A stretch of DNA of 46,580 nt from an uncultured Roseburia sp. (GTDB taxonomy: Bacteria > Bacillota > Clostridia > Lachnospirales > Lachnospiraceae): contig CAMFYL010000013.1 in NCBI GenBank assembly GCA_946002055.1, positions 1 to 46,580 of the forward strand. Reading direction: 5' to 3'. Within the stretch, counting starts at the first letter, position 1; the number at the start of each line of letters is the position of its first letter. Position numbers and translations under genes: made by a program. The notes beneath the pieces were generated by a model. That model saw nothing but the letters and a program-made list of their open reading frames with translations, was not told where the DNA came from and made no database searches. This document shows, piece after piece, positions 1-7,830 of the stretch.

Positions 1-17
1 AAATACGGAGGCATAAA

Positions 18-719
18 TTGAAAATAGCACTTGTTGATGATGAACCATACTGGAGAGAAAAGGCAGAGCACGTTATCAATAGTTATCTGGGAATAGACGT
101 ACCGGAAGTGGATACTTATATCAATGGAGAATCCTTCTTAGATGCGGAAACGTACTATGATTTGATATTTTTAGATATAGAGATGGATGGCATAGACGGA
201 TTGCAGACTGCCAAGGAGTACAAAGAAAAATATCCGGATGCCTATGTGATTCTTTTGACCACACATAAGGAACTGGTGACAAAGGGATATGAGGTCAATG
301 CATTCAGATATATTTATAAAGATGCTATGGATGAAAAGATACCGGAAGCCTTGAGGGATTATCAAATGATTTTGAAAAAGGCAAAGACAATTACTGTAAA
401 TGTCATCGGCCTAGGCGAGTTCCCCATTTCCATCAAAGATATTATTTATATCACAACCATGAAAAGAAACTCATTGATTCATACAAAGACGCGAGATTAT
501 CTTAGCAGTGCGGGTATGCAGGAGATGGAGGAGAAACTGATTTCCTATGGCTTTTTTCGGACGCATAAATCATTCCTGGTCAATGTTGCCCAGGTGGATA
601 GCTTTGATAAGCGCGATATTATAATGAAGGATAAGTCACTGGCTTATATGAGTAGCAGAAGATATATCGAATTCAAGAAAGTGTATTTGGAAGAAAAAAT
701 GAAAATGAGTAATGGATAG
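18..719 (+). CDS. LytTR-family response regulator
   Basis: This is a two-component response regulator of the AgrA/LytR type and should be a cytoplasmic DNA-binding protein. The receiver domain covers about residues 1-118, with the acidic pair D7/D8 and a probable phospho-acceptor D53 in the string FLDIEMDG. A LytTR DNA-binding domain follows at about 130-230, recognisable from FFRTHKSFLVN. The start is TTG at 18, seven bases after a GGAGG. At 233 aa it is full length for the family. The partner histidine kinase or signal peptide gene is not in the window and may lie to the left. LytTR regulators often control quorum sensing, bacteriocins or cell-wall genes, but the target cannot be told here. 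Confidence 0.9.
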   Translation: MKIALVDDEPYWREKAEHVINSYLGIDVPEVDTYINGESFLDAETYYDLIFLDIEMDGIDGLQTAKEYKEKYPDAYVILLTTHKELVTKGYEVNAFRYIYKDAMDEKIPEALRDYQMILKKAKTITVNVIGLGEFPISIKDIIYITTMKRNSLIHTKTRDYLSSAGMQEMEEKLISYGFFRTHKSFLVNVAQVDSFDKRDIIMKDKSLAYMSSRRYIEFKKVYLEEKMKMSNG

Positions 720-744
720 ACAGAGTGTTTCGCTCTGTCTTTTT
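719..744 (+). terminator. Rho-independent terminator after the LytTR regulator
   Basis: The arms GACAGAG and CTCTGTC enclose a short loop and are followed by TTTTT. The hairpin starts at the last base of the stop codon, so it ends the regulator transcript and separates it from prmA. Confidence 0.85.
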
Positions 745-748
745 CATA

Positions 749-777
749 TGGACGAACACACGGGATTTTGCTATAAT
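749..777 (+). promoter_or_regulatory. Promoter of the prmA operon
   Basis: TGGACG at 749-754 and a perfect TATAAT at 772-777 are 17 bases apart. They lie just downstream of the preceding terminator and about 47 bases before prmA. The -35 box is imperfect and the -10 box is consensus. Confidence 0.65.
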
Positions 778-823
778 GCATACGGATTGGGCTTTTTTGC
801 CCTTACTTTGAAAGGATATTTAT

Positions 824-1783
824 ATGAGATACACAAAATACACCATACATACAACTACAGAGGCGGAAGAACTGGTCAGCGCAATGCTGGGGGAGCTTGG
901 CATCAATAGTATCGAGATTGACAATTTGGTTCCGGTGCTGGATGGAGATAGGCAGGGTGGAGTTTTTGAAGAACTGCAGCCGGATTTGTCTGAGGATGAT
1001 GGCAAGAGCCGCGTTAGCTTTTATGTGGAAGAGGATGAGGATGTGACATTTTTGTTACAGCAGATAGAGGATGAACTTTCCAAGATGCGTGCATATACTA
1101 ATATTGGAGATGGAAACATCACCTGTGATATTTCGGACGAGGCTGATTGGCGAGACAACTGGAAACAGTATTTTTCTTCCTTTACCATTGGCAATATCTT
1201 TATCAAGCCAACCTGGGAAGAGGCACCGGCAGATTTATCGGAACAGATTCTTGTGGAAATTGATCCGGGAGTTTCCTTTGGAACAGGAAAACACGAGAGT
1301 ACCCAGCTTGTAATCAAACAGATGCAGAAATATTTGAAGCCGGACCAGGAGATTCTAGATGTGGGATGTGGTAGTGGCATTTTATCCATCATCGCATTAA
1401 AGATGGGCGCAGGCCATGTGGTGGGAACAGATATTGATGAGGATTGCATTGCCTCCAGCTACGATAATTTTGATGTAAACCATCTGTCTCATGATTTGGG
1501 AGACTTCTATGTGGGAAATCTGATTGATGACGCGGATTTACAAAATAGAGTTGGGATAGAAAAATACGATGTGGTACTTGCCAATATTTTGGCAGATATT
1601 ATCATTCCAATGGCACCGGCTCTTGCAAATGCAATGAAGCCAGAGGCTTATGTGATTACCTCGGGAATTATTGATTTTAAGGAACAGGATGTTGCAGATG
1701 CACTGGTGGCGGCAGGTCTTGAGATTGTAGAAGTTAACGCCCAGGGAGAGTGGCGAGGCATTACGGCGAGAAAACCCCGGTAG
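824..1783 (+). CDS. prmA: Ribosomal protein L11 methyltransferase
   Basis: PrmA methylates amino groups of ribosomal protein L11 with S-adenosylmethionine. The N-terminal part (about 1-120) is the substrate-binding domain. The SAM-binding motif ILDVGCGSG is at about 177-185, preceded by DPGVSFGTGKHEST, the PrmA signature. The catalytic-pocket NILADI is at about 254-259. The length, 319 aa, is normal. The start is the ATG after AAAGGA. It begins a likely operon with rsmE (17-base gap), the cysteine desulfurase and thiI. The prmA-rsmE pairing is common in Firmicutes and fits a translation-maturation unit. Confidence 0.95.
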   Translation: MRYTKYTIHTTTEAEELVSAMLGELGINSIEIDNLVPVLDGDRQGGVFEELQPDLSEDDGKSRVSFYVEEDEDVTFLLQQIEDELSKMRAYTNIGDGNITCDISDEADWRDNWKQYFSSFTIGNIFIKPTWEEAPADLSEQILVEIDPGVSFGTGKHESTQLVIKQMQKYLKPDQEILDVGCGSGILSIIALKMGAGHVVGTDIDEDCIASSYDNFDVNHLSHDLGDFYVGNLIDDADLQNRVGIEKYDVVLANILADIIIPMAPALANAMKPEAYVITSGIIDFKEQDVADALVAAGLEIVEVNAQGEWRGITARKPR

Positions 1784-1800
1784 CGTGAGAGAGGATTACG

Positions 1801-2541
1801 ATGCAACAGATTTTTATAGATGAGACAATTGCCATAGGACAGGAGTTCGCTGTCACCGGGGAGGATGTAAAGCACATTACCCAAGTTCTTCGTATGAAAC
1901 CGGGAGAGAGACTTCGGGTCAGCAATCAGCAGGGAGAAAGTTTTCTCTGTGAGATTACATCCCTTGATAAAACCCGGGTGGAGGTGCAAGTGCTTGAGGA
2001 GATGTCATCTACAGAATTGAATACAAGAATCTACCTTTTTCAGGCTATTCCAAAGGGAGATCGAATGGAGACAGTAATCGAGAAGGCGGTTGAACTTGGA
2101 GTTTATGAGATTATTCCCGTGGAGATGAAGTACTGCGTGGTGAAGCTTGATGACAAGAAGAAGGCTAGCCGCCTGAAACGGTATCAGGCCATTGCAACAT
2201 CAGCGGCAAAGCAGTCTAAGCGAAGCAGAATCCCTGTGGTTCATGATGTGATGACATACAAGGAGGCTGTGGCCTATGCAAGAGAATGCGACGTGTGTCT
2301 TGTGCCATATGAGTGCAAGGAGGGGATGGCTGCAACCAAGCAAGCGTTGGAGAAGCTAAAAGGTGTATCATCTGTCAGCATTATGATTGGTCCGGAAGGT
2401 GGGTTCGCCGAAGAAGAGATTGCTATGGTATCAGATACCATGGATGTGATTTCCTTGGGAAGCCGTATTCTCCGCACCGATACAGCAGCTATTACCGCTA
2501 TGTCCATGGTGATGTTGGAATGTGAATACCAGGATATGTAG
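1801..2541 (+). CDS. rsmE: 16S rRNA (uracil1498-N3)-methyltransferase
   Basis: RsmE is a SPOUT-class, knotted methyltransferase that makes m3U1498 in 16S rRNA. The N-terminal PUA-like part covers about 1-70. The SPOUT domain carries the diagnostic GPEGGF at 197-202 and LRTDTA at 224-229, which build the SAM-binding knot. It is 246 aa, the usual size. ATG follows AGAGAGG. It is co-directional with prmA 17 bases upstream and almost certainly shares its transcript. Confidence 0.95.
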   Translation: MQQIFIDETIAIGQEFAVTGEDVKHITQVLRMKPGERLRVSNQQGESFLCEITSLDKTRVEVQVLEEMSSTELNTRIYLFQAIPKGDRMETVIEKAVELGVYEIIPVEMKYCVVKLDDKKKASRLKRYQAIATSAAKQSKRSRIPVVHDVMTYKEAVAYARECDVCLVPYECKEGMAATKQALEKLKGVSSVSIMIGPEGGFAEEEIAMVSDTMDVISLGSRILRTDTAAITAMSMVMLECEYQDM

Positions 2542-2603
2542 GAATGCGAAAGAAGCATACCGCAGATATCGTATAAGAATAAAAGTATAAAGTAGGAAAA
2601 GCT

Positions 2604-3758
2604 ATGGAAGCATATTTAGACAATTCAGCAACAACCAGATGTGCTAAGTCTGCAGCAGATGTGATGATGCAGGTGCTTTGCACAGATTATGGAAATCCTT
2701 CTTCCCTACATAATCGGGGAATGGAAGCAGAAAACTATATCAAACGGGGGAGAAATGCCATTGCCAAGACGCTAAAGGTAAATGATAAGGAAATCTATTT
2801 TACCTCCGGTGGCACAGAGGCCAATAATCTGGCAATTATAGGTGCAGCCATGGGCAACAAGCGCTCCGGTATGCATGTGATTACAACAGCCATTGAGCAC
2901 CCTTCTGTGGGCAACCCTTTTGCCTATTTGCAGGAGCAGGGCTTTGAGGTGACCTACCTGCCGGTAGATACCTATGGCGTTATCTCTTTGGATGATTTGA
3001 GAGATGCAGTATCGTCGGATACCATCTTGGTATCTATGATGCATGTGAACAATGAGATTGGGGCGGTGGAACCCATTGAGGAGGCCGCTAGAATTATTAA
3101 ACAGAAAAATCCTGATTGTCTCTTTCATGTGGACGCCATTCAGTCCTATGGCAAATATCATATTTATCCCAAGAAAATGGGAATCGATATGTTGTCTGTC
3201 AGCGGTCACAAGATTCACGGGCCAAAGGGAAGTGGTTTTCTTTATGTGAGAGAAAAGGCTAAGGTAAAGCCTATGATCTTAGGCGGCGGTCAGGAATGGG
3301 GTATGCGCTCCGGAACAGAAAATGTTCCGGCCATTGCCGGATTGGCCCAGGCTGCTGCGGAGATTTACCAGAATCACGAACAAAAGGTTCACCACTTGTA
3401 CCACTTGAGAGATCATTTTATTGACAGAGTGGAGAAGATAGAGGGAGTTAGCGTCAATGGTCATAAGAATCATCAGAACGCACCTCATATTGTCAGTGTC
3501 AGTGTTTCAGGAGTCAGAAGCGAGGTGCTGCTTCACGCATTAGAGGATAAGCAGATTTACGTTTCTGCAGGAAGTGCATGTTCCTCTAATAAGCCAGCCA
3601 TCAGTAAGACACTGCAGGCCATCGGCTTAGAGAGAAGCCTCTTGGATTCCACCGTGCGATTCAGCTTCTCGGTACACACCACCATGGAAGAAATCGACTA
3701 CGCATGTGACGTGATGGAACAATTAGTTCCGATGTTATCAAAATATACGCGCCATTAG
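2604..3758 (+). CDS. Cysteine desulfurase, NifS/IscS type
   Basis: This is a PLP-dependent enzyme that takes sulfur from cysteine and hands it on as a persulfide. SGHKIHGPKG carries the PLP lysine K203, SGGTEANN is the cofactor-binding stretch near 68-75, and SAGSACSS carries the catalytic C326. The fold-type I aminotransferase layout and 384 aa length are normal. The start is ATG 2604 after AGGAAA. The next gene, 29 bases on, is thiI, so the likely acceptor is ThiI for 4-thiouridine in tRNA rather than general Fe-S cluster assembly. No iscU or sufU is nearby. In Firmicutes this pairing is often called nifZ-thiI. Confidence 0.93.
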   Translation: MEAYLDNSATTRCAKSAADVMMQVLCTDYGNPSSLHNRGMEAENYIKRGRNAIAKTLKVNDKEIYFTSGGTEANNLAIIGAAMGNKRSGMHVITTAIEHPSVGNPFAYLQEQGFEVTYLPVDTYGVISLDDLRDAVSSDTILVSMMHVNNEIGAVEPIEEAARIIKQKNPDCLFHVDAIQSYGKYHIYPKKMGIDMLSVSGHKIHGPKGSGFLYVREKAKVKPMILGGGQEWGMRSGTENVPAIAGLAQAAAEIYQNHEQKVHHLYHLRDHFIDRVEKIEGVSVNGHKNHQNAPHIVSVSVSGVRSEVLLHALEDKQIYVSAGSACSSNKPAISKTLQAIGLERSLLDSTVRFSFSVHTTMEEIDYACDVMEQLVPMLSKYTRH

Positions 3759-3787
3759 GTGTACACACATAAGAAAGGAAAGAGATT

Positions 3788-4969
3788 ATGTACAAAGCGT
3801 TTCTAATTAAGTACGCAGAGATTGCGATTAAGGGTAAGAACCGATATTTGTTTGAGGATGCCCTGGTGAAACAAATCCGCTACGCACTTCGCAATGTGGA
3901 GGGTGAATTTAACGTTCACAAGCAGCAGGGAAGAGTGTTTGTGGAGACGGTAGGCGACTATGATTATGATGAGGCCGTTGAGGCTCTCAGTCACGTGTTT
4001 GGTATTACCGGTATTTGCCCGGCAGTGATTGTTGAGGATGAAGGTTTTGATAAGCTGGCTACTGATGTGGTGGCTTATATGGATCGCATTTATCCTGACA
4101 AAAACTTTACCTTTAAGGTGAAGGCTAGAAGAGCGAGAAAGAACTACCCAATGGAGTCTATGCAGTTGGCTGCAGAGCTGGGGGGTAAAATTCTAGACGC
4201 CTTCCCTGAGATGAAGGTGGATGTACACAATCCGGATGTGATGCTTAATGTAGAGATTCGCGAGAAGATAAGTTTCTACTCAGAAGAGATTCCGGGACCG
4301 GGTGGAATGCCGGTGGGCACCAATGGAAAGGCAATGCTGCTTCTTTCCGGTGGAATAGATTCCCCGGTTGCCGGGTATATGATTTCTAAGCGTGGTGTTG
4401 GTATGGATGCCACATACTTCCACGCACCACCATACACCTCTGAGCGTGCAAAGCAGAAGGTTGTGGATTTGGCAAAGGAAATTTCTGTATATACAGGGCC
4501 AATCGATTTGCACATTGTCAACTTTACAGATATTCAGTTGGCCATTTATGAGAAGTGCCCACATGAAGAATTAACGATTATTATGCGCCGTTACATGATG
4601 CGCATTGCAGAGCATTTTGCAAAAGAGGATGGCTGTCTTGGGCTTGTTACCGGTGAGAGTATCGGACAGGTTGCGTCCCAGACCATGCAATCCCTTGCTG
4701 CAACCAATGAAGTGTGTACCATGCCGGTATATCGTCCGTTGATTGGGTTTGATAAGCAGGAAATCGTGGAAGTATCAGAAAGGATTGGTACTTACGAGAC
4801 ATCCATTCTGCCATATGAAGATTGCTGCACCATCTTCGTGGCAAAGCATCCTGTCACAAAGCCGAACTTAAATGTCATTAAGAAGTCGGAGCTTAAGCTT
4901 TCTGAAGTGATTGATGATTTGATGAAGGAAGCAATCGAGTCTGTTGAGACCATCCATGTGGAGGCCTAG
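3788..4969 (+). CDS. thiI: tRNA 4-thiouridine synthase ThiI
   Basis: ThiI adenylates U8 of tRNA and replaces its oxygen with sulfur from the desulfurase encoded just upstream. A ferredoxin-like plus THUMP region covers about 1-165. The PP-loop ATPase follows, with SGGIDSPVAG at 187-196. The protein ends at 393 aa without the C-terminal rhodanese domain found in enterobacterial ThiI. This short form is typical of Firmicutes and means sulfur transfer must use another route, consistent with a dedicated desulfurase partner. The start is the ATG after AAGGAAAGAG. It is the last gene of its operon. Confidence 0.95.
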   Translation: MYKAFLIKYAEIAIKGKNRYLFEDALVKQIRYALRNVEGEFNVHKQQGRVFVETVGDYDYDEAVEALSHVFGITGICPAVIVEDEGFDKLATDVVAYMDRIYPDKNFTFKVKARRARKNYPMESMQLAAELGGKILDAFPEMKVDVHNPDVMLNVEIREKISFYSEEIPGPGGMPVGTNGKAMLLLSGGIDSPVAGYMISKRGVGMDATYFHAPPYTSERAKQKVVDLAKEISVYTGPIDLHIVNFTDIQLAIYEKCPHEELTIIMRRYMMRIAEHFAKEDGCLGLVTGESIGQVASQTMQSLAATNEVCTMPVYRPLIGFDKQEIVEVSERIGTYETSILPYEDCCTIFVAKHPVTKPNLNVIKKSELKLSEVIDDLMKEAIESVETIHVEA

Positions 4970-4980
4970 CATAGAAATAT

Positions 4981-5020
4981 AAAAAAGGGGTCAGACCCGA
5001 AGGACTGACCCTTTTATTTA
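4981..5020. terminator. Bidirectional terminator between thiI and the HPr-like gene
   Basis: GGGTCAG at 4988-4994 pairs with CTGACCC at 5005-5011. A-runs on the left and T-runs on the right lengthen the stem and give U-tails in both directions. It serves the two convergent genes thiI (+) and the HPr-like gene (-). Confidence 0.9.
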
Positions 5021-5028
5021 TCTCAATA

Positions 5029-5259
5029 TTAGATGATGTATGGCTTTAATGCCTCAAGTACATCAGAGGTATCGTCATCTGTGTAGATGGTCAAATCAAT
5101 AGGCTTTGACAAATCCAAACTGAAGATACCCATAATAGACTTAGCATCAATAACGTATCTGCCGGAGATTAAGTCGAAATCGAAATCATACTGGCTGATG
5201 GTATTAACGAAAGTCTTAACTTTGTCAATAGAATTTAAAGAAATCTGAACCTTTTGCAT
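5029..5259 (-). CDS. HPr-like protein lacking the active-site histidine
   Basis: This is a 76-aa protein of the PTS phosphocarrier HPr fold. The start is the ATG at 5259, preceded by GGAGG on the minus strand. A longer in-frame reading upstream has no such site and no resemblance to HPr. The match is clearest around S41 in AKSIMGIFSLDL, which corresponds to the regulatory Ser46 region of HPr. The region that should carry GIHARPA with His15 reads NSIDKVKTFVN, so phosphate transfer from enzyme I looks impossible. By analogy with Crh of Bacillus it might act only through Ser phosphorylation as a regulatory partner. That role is inference. It is divergent from mtaB and convergent with thiI. Confidence 0.8.
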   Translation of the reverse strand: MQKVQISLNSIDKVKTFVNTISQYDFDFDLISGRYVIDAKSIMGIFSLDLSKPIDLTIYTDDDTSDVLEALKPYII

Positions 5260-5300
5260 AACGCGCCTCCTAACATTGTTTATAGGATTATGGTAATTCA

Positions 5301-5306
5301 TATAAT
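5301..5306 (+). promoter_or_regulatory. Possible -10 box for mtaB
   Basis: A perfect TATAAT lies 32 bases before the mtaB start in the divergent gap. No good -35 box stands at the usual distance; TTGTTT at 5276 would need a 19-base spacer. It is therefore a tentative call. Confidence 0.4.
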
Positions 5307-5338
5307 GCAAAAAGTCAATGATTTGTAAGGAGAGAAAC

Positions 5339-6688
5339 TTGGATAGCAATAGAAGAGCAGCCCTGCATAATCTGGGGTGTAAGGTAAATGCATATGAGAC
5401 AGATGCCATGCAGCAGATGTTAGAAGAGGCAGGATATGAGATTGTGCCTTTTTCAGAAGAGGCAGATGTTTACATTATTAATACGTGTTCTGTTACAAAT
5501 ATGGCAGATCGCAAGTCCCGTCAAATGATTCATCGTGCCAGAAAACTAAATGCTAAGGCGGCAGTGGTGGCAGCAGGCTGTTATGTACAGACAAGCACCA
5601 AGCAGGTGATGGATGACTTGGCGGTTGATATTGTCATTGGAAATAATCAGAAGAACCAACTTGTAAGTTTATTGGAAGAGTTTTTTGCGGAAGAGGAGTA
5701 CCATAAGGTGGTTTCCTGTGTTGACATTAATGACGGCGTTCAGGATTATGAGAAACTGCAGGTGGAGAAAACCGCAGAACACACCAGAGTCTTTATCAAG
5801 GTTCAGGATGGCTGCAATCAATTTTGCTCATACTGTATTATTCCATTTGCCAGAGGCCGGGTCCGCAGTCGCGGTGTGGAGGATGTGGTAAATGAGGTTA
5901 AGCATCTGGCGGCAGCAGGGTATCAGGAGGTGGTTCTTACCGGAATTCATCTCAGCTCCTATGGCTTGCAGGAGGACTACAATGTGGTGTATCGTCAGTC
6001 GGTTGTTCAGGAGCAGTTGCTTGCTTTGATTGAGGCAGTGGCCGAAGTAGAGGGTATCAAGCGTATCCGTCTGGGTTCCTTAGAACCACAGGTCATCACA
6101 GAAGATTTTGCCAAAAGACTATCTGCTGTGGACAAGCTGTGCCCCCATTTCCATCTTTCTATGCAAAGCGGATGCGACGCTACCTTGCAGAGAATGAATC
6201 GCAAATACAACAGCGCAGAGTATAAGCAGGGGTGTGACATTCTAAGGAAGTATTTTGATAATCCTGCCATTACCACAGACGTGATTGTGGGATTTCCGGG
6301 AGAGACAGAGGAAGAATTTGCCACCACAAAGGAGTTTATCCGCCAAATCGGTTTCTATGAAATGCATATCTTTAAGTATTCCAAACGCAAGGGAACCAAA
6401 GCGGCAACCATGCCAAATCAAGTGCCGGAGGAGATTAAGACCAGGAGAAGCGATGAACTGCTGGCATTGGAGAAGGAAATGTCAAGGGACTATCGCCAGA
6501 GCTATGTGGGCAGAGAGGTGGAAGCACTTCTTGAGACTCCGATTACTGTGGATGGTAAAAACTATTACACAGGATATACAAAGGAATACATCCGCGTTGC
6601 CAAAAAGACCAATCAGAATATGTCAAATGTTATCATATCCGGTCAAATTATGGACGAAATTATGGATAAAACCTACACGATTTCCTAG
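5339..6688 (+). CDS. mtaB: tRNA (t6A37) methylthiotransferase MtaB
   Basis: MtaB is a radical-SAM enzyme that turns t6A37 into ms2t6A37 in ANN-decoding tRNAs. I chose the TTG at 5339 because AAGGAG sits six bases before it; an in-frame ATG at 5318 has no ribosome site and lies upstream of it. The UPF0004 domain has cluster cysteines C14, C50 and C81. The radical-SAM CxxxCxxC is C159, C163 and C166 in GCNQFCSYC. A C-terminal TRAM domain for RNA binding covers about 375-440. NLGCKVNAYETD at the N-terminus separates MtaB from MiaB and RimO. The length, 449 aa, is normal. Confidence 0.93.
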   Translation: MDSNRRAALHNLGCKVNAYETDAMQQMLEEAGYEIVPFSEEADVYIINTCSVTNMADRKSRQMIHRARKLNAKAAVVAAGCYVQTSTKQVMDDLAVDIVIGNNQKNQLVSLLEEFFAEEEYHKVVSCVDINDGVQDYEKLQVEKTAEHTRVFIKVQDGCNQFCSYCIIPFARGRVRSRGVEDVVNEVKHLAAAGYQEVVLTGIHLSSYGLQEDYNVVYRQSVVQEQLLALIEAVAEVEGIKRIRLGSLEPQVITEDFAKRLSAVDKLCPHFHLSMQSGCDATLQRMNRKYNSAEYKQGCDILRKYFDNPAITTDVIVGFPGETEEEFATTKEFIRQIGFYEMHIFKYSKRKGTKAATMPNQVPEEIKTRRSDELLALEKEMSRDYRQSYVGREVEALLETPITVDGKNYYTGYTKEYIRVAKKTNQNMSNVIISGQIMDEIMDKTYTIS

Positions 6689-6723
6689 AACTGGTGAATA
6701 ATTATTCATCTTTTCTAGGGCTA

Positions 6724-6751
6724 TTGACAAATCCAATTTCAGAATTATAAT
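6724..6751 (+). promoter_or_regulatory. Strong promoter of the opp operon
   Basis: TTGACA at 6724-6729 and TATAAT at 6746-6751 are 16 bases apart, both perfect sigma-A boxes. Transcription would start near 6758. The first gene, oppB, begins 142 bases later, after the hairpin at 6788. Confidence 0.85.
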
Positions 6752-6787
6752 AAAATATGTTGAAAAAATATTGGTTATGTACAATGA

Positions 6788-6819
6788 TGTGCAGAGAAAG
6801 ACTTCTGCACATTTTTTTT
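6788..6819 (+). terminator. Leader terminator or attenuator upstream of oppB
   Basis: TGTGCAGA (6788-6795) pairs with TCTGCACA (6804-6811) and eight T follow directly. This is a textbook intrinsic terminator, yet it lies about 30 bases after the start of transcription from the 6724-6751 promoter and 80 bases before oppB. Either it attenuates the opp operon or it ends a very short RNA. The untranslated stretch from 6820 to 6899 holds further GC-rich inverted repeats around 6838-6871. Confidence 0.8.
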
Positions 6820-6899
6820 GTGGAGGGACAAGCTTTAGCGCGTTGAAGTGATAGCGCGCAATATATTGTGCATAATCATAAAAAGTGGGAGAAATACAA

Positions 6900-7817
6900 A
6901 TGGCAAAGTATATTTTCAAGAGAATTTGTTTGGCAATTGTTACCATCTGGGCAGTTGCTACTTTGACCTTCTTTTTGATGAATCTGGTTCCCGGTGGACC
7001 ATTTATGTCAGAGAAGGCAGTAAGCCCTGAAGCCATGGCTGCTTTGGAGGCAAAGTATGGTTTGGACAAGCCACTGGGTGAGCAGTACCTCACCTATATG
7101 AAGGATGCACTTCACGGAGATTTCGGTCAGAGTCTTCGCCAGAGAGGAAGAAGTGTTTCTTCTATCATTTTTTCTAAGTTCCCTGTATCCGCTAAGGTCG
7201 GTGGAATGGCTGTGGTTGTAGCACTTGTGCTGGGAGTTCCTCTCGGTTGTCTTGCAGCATTTAATCGAGGCAAGGTCTGGGATCATATTATCAGCGTGAT
7301 TGCAACCTGTGGTATTGCAGTACCAAGTTTCGTTATCTGTACATTTCTTATGTACACCTTTGGTGTGAAGTTAAAATGGTTACCTACATTAGGATTGACA
7401 GGACCTGCAAATTACATTATGCCGGTGGTTGCATTGGCATTCTACCCTATGGCATATATCATGCGTCTTATGCGTTCTTCAATGCTTGATGTTTTGGGAC
7501 AGGATTATATGAGAACAGCTAAGGCAAAGGGTGTGTCTCAGTCAAAGAGTATTTTTAAGCACGCTCTTCGTAATGCAATCCTTCCTGTTATTACATACTT
7601 GGGACCAATGATGGCTTACACATTGTCAGGAAGTTTCATTGTAGAAAAAATCTTTACGATCCCCGGTTTGGGTGGACAGTTCGTAAGTTCTATTACAAAC
7701 CGTGATTATACTGTTATTATGGGAACTACTATTTTCCTTGCAACCTTTATGGTTATCATGATGGTGGTTGTAGATATCTTGTACAAGATTGTAGATCCTA
7801 GAATTAAACTAAAGTAA
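6900..7817 (+). CDS. oppB: Oligopeptide ABC transporter permease OppB
   Basis: OppB is an inner membrane permease of the DppB/OppB family, 305 aa. It opens with a transmembrane helix (about 9-30) followed by the family motif LVPGGPF, and has about six membrane segments in all. The coupling helix that contacts the ATPases is in DYMRTAKAKGVSQ near residues 197-209. I use ATG 6900, placed after GTGGGAG; a GTG at 6885 would lie inside that ribosome site. It is first in oppBCDFA. Substrates are probably di- or oligopeptides, but OppB, DppB and AppB types cannot be separated with certainty by eye. Confidence 0.92.
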   Translation: MAKYIFKRICLAIVTIWAVATLTFFLMNLVPGGPFMSEKAVSPEAMAALEAKYGLDKPLGEQYLTYMKDALHGDFGQSLRQRGRSVSSIIFSKFPVSAKVGGMAVVVALVLGVPLGCLAAFNRGKVWDHIISVIATCGIAVPSFVICTFLMYTFGVKLKWLPTLGLTGPANYIMPVVALAFYPMAYIMRLMRSSMLDVLGQDYMRTAKAKGVSQSKSIFKHALRNAILPVITYLGPMMAYTLSGSFIVEKIFTIPGLGGQFVSSITNRDYTVIMGTTIFLATFMVIMMVVVDILYKIVDPRIKLK

Positions 7818-7830
7818 AGGGAGAGAAGAG

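Noticed and set aside
824-5409. Many open frames opposite or inside prmA, rsmE, cysteine desulfurase and thiI
   Set aside because: They have no ribosome sites, their proteins show no family features, and each lies fully within a well-supported gene in another frame.
5260-5409. N-terminal extension of the HPr-like protein
   Set aside because: The extension runs into the mtaB start region on the other strand and does not resemble HPr; the internal ATG at 5259 has a GGAGG.
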